Assembly: GCA_017523185.1 (NCBI GenBank)
Contig: JAFWXB010000225.1
Span: 1-7,709, forward strand
Source: Lachnospiraceae bacterium
Lineage (GTDB): Bacteria; Bacillota_A; Clostridia; Lachnospirales; Lachnospiraceae
Length of the DNA stretch: 7,709 nucleotides
Direction: 5' to 3'
This document shows positions 1-5,888 of this stretch, one piece after another; the stretch's first letter is position 1, and each line of letters begins with the position of its first letter. Position numbers and translations under genes: made by a program. The notes beneath the pieces were generated by a model. It was given only the letters and a program-made list of their open reading frames with translations, was not told where the DNA came from and did no database searches.

Positions 1-62
1 TAGGAATCAATAGAAAAATACAGATGGCGACGCGCTGTTTGATATTAAAATAATAATAAAAC

Positions 63-92
63 AGGAGAATAAAAATGTAAAAAAAACCAATG
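63..92 (+). promoter_or_regulatory. Shine-Dalgarno site with start-stop (ATG-TAA) and downstream restart ATG
   Basis: AGGAGA at 63-68 is the only good ribosome-binding site before the first gene. It lies 7 bases before ATG 75-77, which is ideal spacing, but that ATG is followed directly by TAA (78-80). The same frame continues as Lys-Lys-Pro and reaches ATG 90-92, from which the SseB-like reading frame is open. Counting from the same site, ATG 90 is 22 bases away, too far for normal direct initiation. The sequence therefore shows either a nonsense change at codon 2 rescued by reinitiation, a regulatory start-stop element, or a base-call error. The arrangement is seen directly; its meaning is inferred. 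Confidence 0.6.
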
Positions 93-986
93 GACCCAAA
101 TTTAACAGTAGAAGTCAATAATGACGAGCTAGACAAACTTATTGATACATATAGGGGAACAAAAGAAGTAAAAGAATTAAATACACTTTTAAATTACCTT
201 CCAAATCGCAGAATATTAGTAGCTTCTAGTGTAAATGCAGAAACAAAACAAGCCTCCCCATGTTTAATCCAGAATAGTCAAGGGGAAAATTATCTTCCGG
301 TTTATACAGCATTAAAACATTTACCAAAAGAACCAAAAACACAAGCAATTTTAAATATGACTTATTTTAGTGCAAATGCTATGGTAGCAAATGCAAATGG
401 AAAAATCAAAGGTGTTGTTATTAATCCGTTTACAAGTAATTTAGTATTTGAATTTCCATTAGTAAAAAAGATTATGGACGTAGAAACACAGAAACAAAAA
501 CAAGTTCGCAATATAAAAATGACACCCGAACAGTATATGGTATTTGAACGTGTAGCATTTGAAAAAGGCTTCTTACCAAAGAAATTTTTTGAAAATCCGG
601 AAGAAGTAATGACACAATTAAAAGAACAGAAAGAAACATATCTCGACCAATTATTTGAAGAATCTTATAAAGAAAAACGTATGTATCCATATTTAGAAGA
701 AGATTTTTCTGTTATGTTGATGAATGTATCAGACGAACAGATGGTTGCACGTATTGAATTTCCAACAAAAGATGTTGGCATTGGAACAAGTATTCGTGGA
801 TTTTTATGTTGGAATAAAGAGGCTAATACAACACGCTATTTCCTGATTGACCGTGCAAAAGAAGGCATTATGTTAAGTGAGATTACAAAAAAATTAAGTC
901 TTCAAACATATGGACAAGCACCAGTAGAAGGGGCAGAATTACAAAGAATTGTAGATTTAATTCAGTCATCAGAATTAACAAGTTAG
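90..986 (+). CDS. SseB-family protein (enhanced serine sensitivity family)
   Basis: A 298-residue soluble protein with no signal peptide or membrane segment. Residues about 25-135 resemble the SseB N-terminal domain: a short helical lead (KELNTLLNYLPNRRILVASS), a segment ending in ENYLPVYTALKHLPK, and the hydrophobic stretch GVVINPFTSNLVFEFP near 106-122. Residues about 150-295 resemble the SseB C-terminal domain seen in Firmicutes, with IGTSIRGFLCW and RYFLIDRAKEGIML near the end. The family is named for a serine-sensitivity phenotype in E. coli; its biochemical role is not established, so no reaction is assigned. The start at 90 is the first ATG with an open frame, but the Shine-Dalgarno site fits an upstream in-frame ATG (75) blocked by TAA at codon 2; without that stop the protein would gain the N-terminal residues MKKKP or similar. 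The next gene starts 17 bases downstream, suggesting co-transcription. Family assignment rests on recalled sequence pattern. Confidence 0.75.
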   Translation: MDPNLTVEVNNDELDKLIDTYRGTKEVKELNTLLNYLPNRRILVASSVNAETKQASPCLIQNSQGENYLPVYTALKHLPKEPKTQAILNMTYFSANAMVANANGKIKGVVINPFTSNLVFEFPLVKKIMDVETQKQKQVRNIKMTPEQYMVFERVAFEKGFLPKKFFENPEEVMTQLKEQKETYLDQLFEESYKEKRMYPYLEEDFSVMLMNVSDEQMVARIEFPTKDVGIGTSIRGFLCWNKEANTTRYFLIDRAKEGIMLSEITKKLSLQTYGQAPVEGAELQRIVDLIQSSELTS

Positions 987-1003
987 TTTATAAGGAAAAA
1001 GAT

Positions 1004-1234
1004 ATGCGTCAAATGGAATTTAAAATGGAACGACAAGGATTAACAAAAGTTGGTGACCGTCTTTCCATAACAGAGGGAAAATTGCCTCAATCGTATTATT
1101 ATACCATTGAACATGCAATTGCAATGTCAGGTAATTATGCAGTAAGTGAACGTTTACAATCGCGAGAAGGTGTTGTAGTAGACATTAAAGAAACGGAAAA
1201 AGGATTTTTTGTAACAATGGAGTTTGATGAATAG
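1004..1234 (+). CDS. Small conserved-looking protein of unknown function (76 aa)
   Basis: A 76-residue soluble protein rich in charged residues, without membrane segments, cysteines or a recognisable catalytic motif. Visible features are the N-terminal MERQGLTKVGDRLSI, a central GKLPQSYYYTIEHAIAMSG and the C-terminal GVVVDIKETEKGFFVTMEFD, which alternates hydrophobic and charged residues as a short beta-rich domain would. I believe similar proteins occur in Lachnospiraceae, but I cannot name a family. ATG 1004 is chosen because AAGGA at 992-996 lies 7 bases upstream; ATG 1013 and 1025 are in frame but worse placed. It sits 17 bases after the SseB-like gene, and its stop lies only 3 bases before the radical SAM gene, so the three are probably one transcript and translation of the last two may be coupled. 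Confidence 0.75.
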   Translation: MRQMEFKMERQGLTKVGDRLSITEGKLPQSYYYTIEHAIAMSGNYAVSERLQSREGVVVDIKETEKGFFVTMEFDE

Positions 1235-1237
1235 AAG

Positions 1238-3166
1238 ATGAAAATATTATTAACAGCAATTAATGCAAAATATATACATTCGAATTTAGCCGTATATTCG
1301 CTTCGTGCCTATGCAAAAGAATATGCCTCTCATATTGAAATTAAGGAATTTACGATTAATAATCCTATTGATACAATTTTACAAGAACTTTACAAAGAAC
1401 AGCCGAATGTACTTTGTATTTCTTGTTATATTTGGAATATTCGCTATGTAGAAGAACTTATTCAGGAATTTCATAAATTATGTCCAAATGTTCCTATTTG
1501 GTTAGGCGGACCGGAAGTTTCTTACGATGCAAAAGCCTTTTTGGAAAGTCATGCAGAAGTTACAGGAATTATGGTTGGGGAAGGCGAAGAAACATTTCGC
1601 GAGTTATGCAGATATTATATAGAATATGAAGAAATGGATTGTATGCATTATCAAGTTGCAGGTGTAAACAATGAAAGTTTGTTTGATAAGAATTTTTTTG
1701 TATTAAGTGAGATTTCAGGAATTGTGTATAGAAATTCTTTATTAGATAATCAGGATTTTTATTTGACACAGCGTACAAAGGAGAACTTTAGTCAAATAAA
1801 TGTAACGGAAAATGCAAATAGAAATTCTACTTCAAGTAACATAGCAGAAGATATGATATATTCAAAAGAACAGAAAAATGATATCCAAGAGAGTTGTATA
1901 GAAAACCAATTTATTACAACTTTACCAAGAGCCATTATGAATATGAGTGATATTCCGTTTTGCTATGATAATATAGAAAATTTTGCAAATCGTATTATTT
2001 ATTATGAAAGCAGTAGAGGTTGTCCATTTTCTTGCAGTTATTGTTTGTCTTCTATTGATAAGAAGTTGCGTTTTCGTGATTTAGATTTCGTAAAAAAAGA
2101 ACTTGCATTTTTTATTGAAAAAAAAGTTCCACAAGTGAAATTTGTAGACCGTACATTTAATTGTAACCATACGCATGCAATGGAAATTTGGCGTTTTATT
2201 AAAGAACATGACAACGGAATTACGAATTTTCATTTTGAGATTTCAGCAGATTTATTAAATGAAGAAGAATTGGAATTGATTTCTAATATGCGAGTAGGAC
2301 TGATTCAATTAGAAATTGGCGTACAGTCTACAAATCCGATTACAATTTCTGAAATTAAACGTACTATGAGGTTCGAACGCTTAAAAGAAATTGTACAAAA
2401 AATTCAGTCTTTTAAAAATATTCATCAGCATTTGGATTTGATTGCAGGACTTCCATATGAAGATTATAGAACTTTTCAAAAATCATTTGATGATGTTTAT
2501 GCATTACAGCCGGAACAATTACAACTTGGTTTTTTAAAGGTGTTAAAAGGTTCTTATATGTATGAATATGCAAAAGAATATGGAATTATATATCATAAAT
2601 ATGCACCATATGAAGTATTGTCTACTAATTGGTTAAGTTATGATGATATTTTGCGTTTAAAACGTATAGAAGAAGTTCTGGAAGTTTATTATAATAGCAG
2701 ACAATATGAAATTACAATGCAAGTTCTAAAAACAGGATATGAAAGTGCATTTTTCATGTTTGAACAACTTGGTGCGTTTTACGAAGAACAAGGGTATTTT
2801 CATATGAGCCATTCGAGAATCCGTCGTGCAGAAATTGTAATTGAATTTGTAACAAAAAAATGTAAAGACAAGAATTTGCCGATAGAATTTATAGAATGTG
2901 TCAAAGAATCTTTAATTTTCGACCTTTATTATCGAGAAAATTGTAAAAGCAGACCAAATTGGGCAGTTGATGCAGGAACGTTCAAAGAAATGACACGTTT
3001 GTATTGTAAAAATGGAAAACAAGCTCATATTGAACCATTTCATTATAATTTCTTGGAAATACAAGAAAGATTGCCAACGTATTGTGAAGTACCACAATGG
3101 GTATTATTTTCTTATGACAAAAGAAATCCACTTACGCATCAGGCACAAGTAGAGCGTATTATGTAA
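1238..3166 (+). CDS. B12-binding-domain radical SAM protein, DUF4080 type
   Basis: A 642-residue cytoplasmic protein. Residues 1-130 have the look of a Rossmann-like cobalamin-binding domain, opening with MKILLTAINAKYIHSNLAVY and containing WLGGPEVSYDA (88-98) and GIMVGEGEETFREL (110-123); a classic DxHxxG cobalamin-histidine motif is not seen. The radical SAM core starts near 252: IIYYESSRGCPFSCSYCLSS supplies the 4Fe-4S motif CxxxCxxC (C262, C266, C269), followed by KFVDRTFNCN (301-310) and LIQLEIGVQSTNP (355-367). The C-terminal part from about 440 matches my recollection of DUF4080. The family is expected to cleave S-adenosylmethionine reductively for an unknown radical reaction; the substrate cannot be read from the sequence. 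Residues about 166-232 form an N/S/Q-rich segment separating ISGIVYR from MSDIPFCYDN, which I take for a lineage-specific insertion. The start is 3 bases after the previous stop and lacks a close Shine-Dalgarno site (GGAG at 1219-1222 is 15 bases away), so translational coupling is likely. Confidence 0.88.
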   Translation: MKILLTAINAKYIHSNLAVYSLRAYAKEYASHIEIKEFTINNPIDTILQELYKEQPNVLCISCYIWNIRYVEELIQEFHKLCPNVPIWLGGPEVSYDAKAFLESHAEVTGIMVGEGEETFRELCRYYIEYEEMDCMHYQVAGVNNESLFDKNFFVLSEISGIVYRNSLLDNQDFYLTQRTKENFSQINVTENANRNSTSSNIAEDMIYSKEQKNDIQESCIENQFITTLPRAIMNMSDIPFCYDNIENFANRIIYYESSRGCPFSCSYCLSSIDKKLRFRDLDFVKKELAFFIEKKVPQVKFVDRTFNCNHTHAMEIWRFIKEHDNGITNFHFEISADLLNEEELELISNMRVGLIQLEIGVQSTNPITISEIKRTMRFERLKEIVQKIQSFKNIHQHLDLIAGLPYEDYRTFQKSFDDVYALQPEQLQLGFLKVLKGSYMYEYAKEYGIIYHKYAPYEVLSTNWLSYDDILRLKRIEEVLEVYYNSRQYEITMQVLKTGYESAFFMFEQLGAFYEEQGYFHMSHSRIRRAEIVIEFVTKKCKDKNLPIEFIECVKESLIFDLYYRENCKSRPNWAVDAGTFKEMTRLYCKNGKQAHIEPFHYNFLEIQERLPTYCEVPQWVLFSYDKRNPLTHQAQVERIM

Positions 3167-3206
3167 AATAAACTATAAATAAGCAAATTTAGCATATCGT
3201 ATAAAT

Positions 3207-3266
3207 TTGTCCATGTTACAAAGACAACTTGAATACGCACCACATATAGAGGTGGGAGTCTTGAAT
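3207..3266 (+). mobile_element. Palindrome flanked by direct repeats, possible IS200/IS605 right-end remnant
   Basis: CTTGAAT occurs twice in direct orientation (3228-3234 and 3260-3266), enclosing a short palindrome: CACC (3238-3241) and GGTG (3251-3254) can form a hairpin, followed by GGAGT and the second CTTGAAT. Just upstream, TTGTC (3207-3211) and GACAA (3223-3227) can form another small stem. The order of stem, GGTGGGAG and then a TTGAA-type end resembles the imperfect palindromic right ends and omega-RNA tails of IS200/IS605 and IS1341 elements. No tnpA or tnpB reading frame is present, so at most this is a remnant or a non-autonomous copy. The repeats and palindrome are seen; the IS link is inferred from recalled patterns. 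Confidence 0.35.
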
Positions 3267-3304
3267 GAAAAGATGGGGTATATGTTTTTACAAGTTTTTG
3301 TATT

Positions 3305-3332
3305 TTGTCAATTATAGAAATAAAAATAGAAA
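3305..3332 (+). promoter_or_regulatory. Possible sigma-A-type promoter for nth operon
   Basis: TTGTCA (3305-3310, five of six consensus bases) is followed after 16 bases by TAGAAA (3327-3332, four of six). Transcription from here would start near 3339 and place the 3345-3387 hairpin at the very 5' end of the nth mRNA. An alternative, TTATCA (3372-3377), 17 bases, TATAAT (3395-3400), has a perfect -10 but would start within a few bases of the nth Shine-Dalgarno site. In this AT-rich DNA, chance matches are common. Confidence 0.3.
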
Positions 3333-3344
3333 TGTTAAAAATAG

Positions 3345-3387
3345 AACATGAGTTTGATAAAAATATGTTAATTATCAAGCTCATGTT
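3345..3387. promoter_or_regulatory. 16-bp-stem hairpin upstream of nth (leader structure, operator or reverse terminator)
   Basis: AACATGAGTTTGATAA (3345-3360) pairs with TTATCAAGCTCATGTT (3372-3387) over 16 positions with one U-G wobble, around an 11-base loop. It is the strongest inverted repeat in the window outside coding sequence. On the plus strand no U-run follows (ATGAAAGTATAATAAG), so it is not a normal terminator for the radical SAM operon. On the minus strand the stem is followed by C and then TATTTTTAA, which is more terminator-like, although no minus-strand gene ends here. Its location, 18 bases before the nth Shine-Dalgarno site, also allows a role as a 5' leader structure or a protein-binding palindrome. 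Confidence 0.55.
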
Positions 3388-3413
3388 ATGAAAGTATAAT
3401 AAGTGAGGCAATA

Positions 3414-4055
3414 ATGATAGAACAACGAACGAAGGAAATTTTAGAGCGTTTTAATGAACAATATGGAACAGAATATGTTTGTTACTTAAACCATGATAAT
3501 GCATGGCAACTTTTAATTGTAGTTATTTTAAGTGCACAATGTACAGATGCTCGTGTAAATATTGTAACAAAGGATTTATTTGTAAAATACGATTCCTTAC
3601 AGAAGTTTGCAGATGCAGATATCAAAGAATTAGAAAAAGATATTCATTCTATTGGATTTTATCATAATAAAGCAAAAAATATTATTGGTTGTGCAAAACG
3701 TCTCTTAGAAGTATATGGTGGAGAAGTGCCAAATAAAATGGAAGAATTACTGACACTTCCGGGAGTTGGTCGAAAAACGGCAAACGTTATTTTGGGAAAT
3801 ATTTATAACGAACCGAGTATTGTTGTAGATACACATGTAAAGCGTATTTCAAAACGATTAGGTTTTACAAATGAAGATAATCCGGAAAAAATTGAATATG
3901 AACTTATGGAAAAACTTCCAAAAGAACATTGGATTCTTTACAATATTCAAATTATTACGTTTGGGCGCAGTATTTGTATTGCAAGAAGTCCAAAATGTAA
4001 GGAATGTTTTTTGAAAGATTTATGTGAATCAAAGGATAAAAAAGTAGAATGTTAG
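3414..4055 (+). CDS. nth: Endonuclease III (DNA glycosylase/AP lyase)
   Basis: A base-excision-repair enzyme that removes oxidised pyrimidines from DNA and cleaves the backbone at the resulting abasic site. The 213-residue length is normal for the family. The helix-hairpin-helix motif LPGVGRKTANVILGN spans 115-129, with catalytic lysine K121; the catalytic aspartate D139 sits in VVDTHVKR (137-144). The C-terminal 4Fe-4S cluster ligands C188, C195, C198 and C204 have the exact C-x6-C-x2-C-x5-C spacing. All key residues are intact. The ATG at 3414 has GAGG (3405-3408) 5 bases upstream. The gene overlaps the following exonuclease gene by 7 bases, implying a shared transcript. A strong hairpin lies in the upstream gap. 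Confidence 0.96.
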   Translation: MIEQRTKEILERFNEQYGTEYVCYLNHDNAWQLLIVVILSAQCTDARVNIVTKDLFVKYDSLQKFADADIKELEKDIHSIGFYHNKAKNIIGCAKRLLEVYGGEVPNKMEELLTLPGVGRKTANVILGNIYNEPSIVVDTHVKRISKRLGFTNEDNPEKIEYELMEKLPKEHWILYNIQIITFGRSICIARSPKCKECFLKDLCESKDKKVEC

Positions 4056-4759
4056 AAAATTATGTAGTAATTGATTTAGAAATGACCGGACTTTCTGCTA
4101 AAACAGATAAAATTATTGAAATTGGAGCAGTTCGTGTGCGTGGAGGAAAACAAAAAGCACAATTGGAATTATTAGTTAATCCAAAATGCAATATTCCTGA
4201 AAAAGTAACAGAATTAACAGGTATTACAAATGAAATGGTGGAAAATGGAATGGATATGGACGAAGCTGTGGAAAAATTACTTGTATTTATTGGAGATGAT
4301 GTCATCATTGGACAAAATGTACAGTTTGATTACAGTTTTTTGAAACAATGGGCTGTCAACCACAAATATCCGTTAGAATTACAAGCATGTGATACCTTAA
4401 AAATTGCTCGTGTCCTTTTACCAAAAGAACAGCCCAAAAAATTAGAAAATCTATGTGAATATTTTCAGATAGAAAGAGCACGAGCACATAGAGCATTAGA
4501 TGATGCAATTGAAGCAATGTTTGTATTTGAAAAATTAAAAGAATTAGGAAAAGACCATTTAGAACGTGAAAAGATATTTGCACCGAAAGTCCTTATGTAT
4601 AAGGCTAAACGTCAAACTCCCGTAACAATACATCAACTCAAGCGTTTAAAAGAATATCGTGAACAACATCAAATTACAGATGAAATCAATTGGGAAAACC
4701 TCACACGAAATGAGGCTTCCCGTATTATGGACAGATATTATGCAACATATGGACGATAA
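4049..4759 (+). CDS. DnaQ-like DEDDh 3'-5' exonuclease with C-terminal extension
   Basis: A 236-residue member of the DnaQ/epsilon exonuclease superfamily, related to the PolC proofreading domain. All three motifs are present: Exo I VVIDLEMTGL with D9 and E11, Exo II GQNVQFDYSFLK with D94, and Exo III-epsilon HRALDDA with H147 and D152. The enzyme is predicted to remove nucleotides from 3' ends using two metal ions; whether the substrate is DNA or RNA cannot be read here. After the nuclease fold (about 1-168) comes a basic tail of about 65 residues ending in LTRNEASRIMDRYYATYGR; its 'LT..EAS..I' pattern resembles small domains appended to some helicases and nucleases, but I cannot name it confidently. 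The start at 4049 overlaps the end of nth by 7 bases and has no strong Shine-Dalgarno site, pointing to translational coupling. Pairing with nth suggests a role in DNA repair. Confidence 0.9.
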   Translation: MLENYVVIDLEMTGLSAKTDKIIEIGAVRVRGGKQKAQLELLVNPKCNIPEKVTELTGITNEMVENGMDMDEAVEKLLVFIGDDVIIGQNVQFDYSFLKQWAVNHKYPLELQACDTLKIARVLLPKEQPKKLENLCEYFQIERARAHRALDDAIEAMFVFEKLKELGKDHLEREKIFAPKVLMYKAKRQTPVTIHQLKRLKEYREQHQITDEINWENLTRNEASRIMDRYYATYGR

Positions 4760-4777
4760 ATGTTTTTGTTAGTTTAC

Positions 4778-4799
4778 TAAATGATAATATTTTCATTTA
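4778..4799. terminator. Weak AT-rich hairpin between convergent genes
   Basis: TAAATGA (4778-4784) and TCATTTA (4793-4799) form a 7-bp, almost all A-T stem with an 8-base loop, about 20 bases after the exonuclease stop and in the 130-base gap between convergent genes. It is placed where a bidirectional terminator would be expected, but the stem is weak and no clear T-run follows on either strand. I see nothing better in the gap. Confidence 0.2.
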
Positions 4800-4889
4800 T
4801 ATAATATAAGTTTGCTGAATTATTAGAGTTATATCTAAAGATTATTTTTACTGCTTACGGCGTGTTAAATATGTTCGAGTGTCAAATTC

Positions 4890-5492
4890 TTATGATTCTC
4901 TTGATTCATTTAAATATGTATCGAGTTCTTTTATAATTATTTGTTTTTGAAGTTCTGGAAGTAATTTAGCTTGTTCTTTGAGTTCAGCAATTTTGGAGGT
5001 TTCTCCGGCTTCTTTGTAAATATCAGCCAACATTATATAAATTCTTTTAGAATCGGCTTTGCAGGAAATACCAAATTCTAATAATATTTTTCCGTTTTCT
5101 ATATAGCCGGCATCTATCAATTCTTTTGCATAAGTTGGCAAAAGAGATACCATTTCTATAAAGTTCGTATCATATTCTGTAAGTTGGGTAAGATTAGCAA
5201 CGCCGTATTGCAGTTTTAAATCGGTGTTGCTAAGACCTGTCAAATTTAAAATCTGTTTTTCTTTTAAATTCCAAAAAGCCTGTTCAGAAGGCGTATCAAG
5301 ATTTTGTGGCAATTCTTCCCATGGAATATGGACATAATCAAGTTTTGAAATGTCTTGTTTTCGGGTATTATTGGCAAGACGTTCTTTTTTCCAAAATTCT
5401 TCATGCACTTGTTGTTGGTCAGAAGTGTTTTTCTTTAGTTGTAAAGATAAAGTAATAATAAAAACGGTAAAGATAATTAAAAATGGAAGCAT
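4890..5492 (-). CDS. Membrane-anchored protein with TPR-like C-terminal helices, function unknown
   Basis: A 200-residue protein. Residues 1-18 are a strongly hydrophobic N-terminal segment (MLPFLIIFTVFIITLSL) followed by LKKN, so it is probably a signal anchor with the basic side and remainder in the cytoplasm; there is no lipobox or clear cleavage site. A charged linker (about 20-50, with FWKKERLANNTRKQDIS) leads to a middle segment with ILNLTGLSNTDLKLQYG (81-97). Residues about 115-185 form amphipathic helices with TPR-like spacing (YAKELIDAGYIENGKILLEF, then IYIMLADIYKEAGETSKIAEL), suggesting a protein-binding scaffold. The start is firm: on the minus strand GAAAGGTGG (5497-5505) lies 4 bases before the ATG. 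The pattern resembles conserved uncharacterised Lachnospiraceae proteins. It is transcribed divergently from the mini-protein gene at 5711, across a 218-base regulatory gap. Confidence 0.8.
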   Translation of the reverse strand: MLPFLIIFTVFIITLSLQLKKNTSDQQQVHEEFWKKERLANNTRKQDISKLDYVHIPWEELPQNLDTPSEQAFWNLKEKQILNLTGLSNTDLKLQYGVANLTQLTEYDTNFIEMVSLLPTYAKELIDAGYIENGKILLEFGISCKADSKRIYIMLADIYKEAGETSKIAELKEQAKLLPELQKQIIIKELDTYLNESRES

Positions 5493-5566
5493 ATAACCAC
5501 CTTTCTAAAAATAAAATAAATAAAAAATTAAGAAACTTAACACAAAAAATACTTGATTTTTTAAAA

Positions 5567-5614
5567 TAACCATACATAATAAAAAATAACACGTCACAAT
5601 CAGTTATATGGTTA
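5567..5614. repeat. 8-bp inverted repeat in divergent intergenic region
   Basis: TAACCATA (5567-5574) and TATGGTTA (5607-5614) are perfect inverted copies separated by 32 bases, so their centres are 40 bp apart, close to four helical turns. They lie between two divergent genes (4890-5492 on the minus strand and 5711-5821 on the plus strand), where paired operator sites would be plausible. An 8-bp match in AT-rich DNA can also arise by chance. Confidence 0.3.
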
Positions 5615-5617
5615 AAT

Positions 5618-5626
5618 TGTTATAAT
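5618..5626 (+). promoter_or_regulatory. Extended -10 element (TGtTATAAT)
   Basis: TG at 5618-5619, one base, then a perfect TATAAT at 5621-5626 form an extended -10 element on the plus strand, about 85 bases before the mini-protein start. No convincing -35 box precedes it, as can happen with extended -10 promoters. It is one of at least three promoter-like elements in this gap. Confidence 0.35.
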
Positions 5627-5650
5627 AATCGCAAAAGTTATAAAAAATAC

Positions 5651-5685
5651 TTGACTTTTGTGTGAAGTGATAGTATCAGTATAAC
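5651..5685 (+). promoter_or_regulatory. Likely promoter for the 36-aa membrane protein gene
   Basis: TTGACT (5651-5656, five of six) is followed at 17 bases by TATCAG (5674-5679, four of six). Alternatively TTGTGT (5658-5663), 16 bases, TATAAC (5680-5685, five of six). Both would begin transcription 15-25 bases before the AGAGAGGTG ribosome-binding site and yield a short leader. A similar string, AAAATACTTGATTTT, occurs about 98 bases upstream (5547-5560), so the -35 region is partly duplicated. Confidence 0.45.
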
Positions 5686-5710
5686 AGAAAAGTAGAGAGA
5701 GGTGAATAGT

Positions 5711-5821
5711 ATGTATAATTTTAATGATGGAAAAAAGAAACAACGTATGTTTGCAGTTATAGGTTTGGTACTTGCAGGCTGTATGGTAGTTACAACATTA
5801 CTTTCCTATCTTTTGGTATAA
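5711..5821 (+). CDS. Single-helix membrane mini-protein (36 aa)
   Basis: The frame encodes 36 residues, starting MYNFNDGKKKQRMFAVIG and ending in LLSYLLV before TAA. A short polar head with a KKKQR cluster (8-12) precedes one hydrophobic segment (about 14-36), giving a single transmembrane helix with the charged end expected in the cytoplasm. The Shine-Dalgarno site AGAGAGGTG (5695-5703) is strong, 7 bases before ATG, and a promoter-like sequence lies just upstream, so this short frame is likely a real gene. Its layout recalls Firmicutes mini-proteins such as the stressosome-associated Prli42, and similar 'NDGKKKQR' proteins occur, as far as I recall, in Clostridia; the functional link to Prli42 is only an analogy. 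It stands alone, 69 bases before the island at 5889 and 229 bases before the VanW gene. Confidence 0.72.
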   Translation: MYNFNDGKKKQRMFAVIGLVLAGCMVVTTLLSYLLV

Positions 5822-5846
5822 GAATTGATGAAAAAGAATAAGCAAA

Positions 5847-5863
5847 ATGATAATTTTTATCAT
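5847..5863 (+). terminator. Short AT-rich hairpin after the mini-protein gene
   Basis: ATGATAA (5847-5853) and TTATCAT (5857-5863) can pair around a 3-base loop, 26 bases after the mini-protein stop. The stem is only 7 bp with one G-C pair, and no T-run follows (AAGTTTGC), so it is a poor terminator. It is listed because nothing stronger is present. Confidence 0.2.
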
Positions 5864-5888
5864 AAGTTTGCAAAGAATATAGAATAAT

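Noticed and set aside
1..62. Tail of an upstream gene
   Set aside because: Short frames end at 42 and 53, but neither is long enough to show any family resemblance, so no partial gene is claimed.
472..690. Minus-strand frame inside the SseB-like gene
   Set aside because: It lies fully antisense to a well-supported gene and has no recognisable protein features; it is a shadow frame.
3139..3411. Minus-strand 90-codon frame over the gap before nth
   Set aside because: It begins with TTG without a Shine-Dalgarno site, overlaps the radical SAM tail and has a residue mix typical of antisense AT-rich DNA.
4060..4583. Two minus-strand frames opposite the exonuclease gene
   Set aside because: They mirror the codons of a gene with all catalytic motifs intact, and no ribosome-binding site precedes them.
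5828..5887. 19-codon plus-strand frame (MKKNKQNDNFYHK...) after the mini-protein
   Set aside because: It has no Shine-Dalgarno site, is very short and contains a small hairpin; coding cannot be supported.
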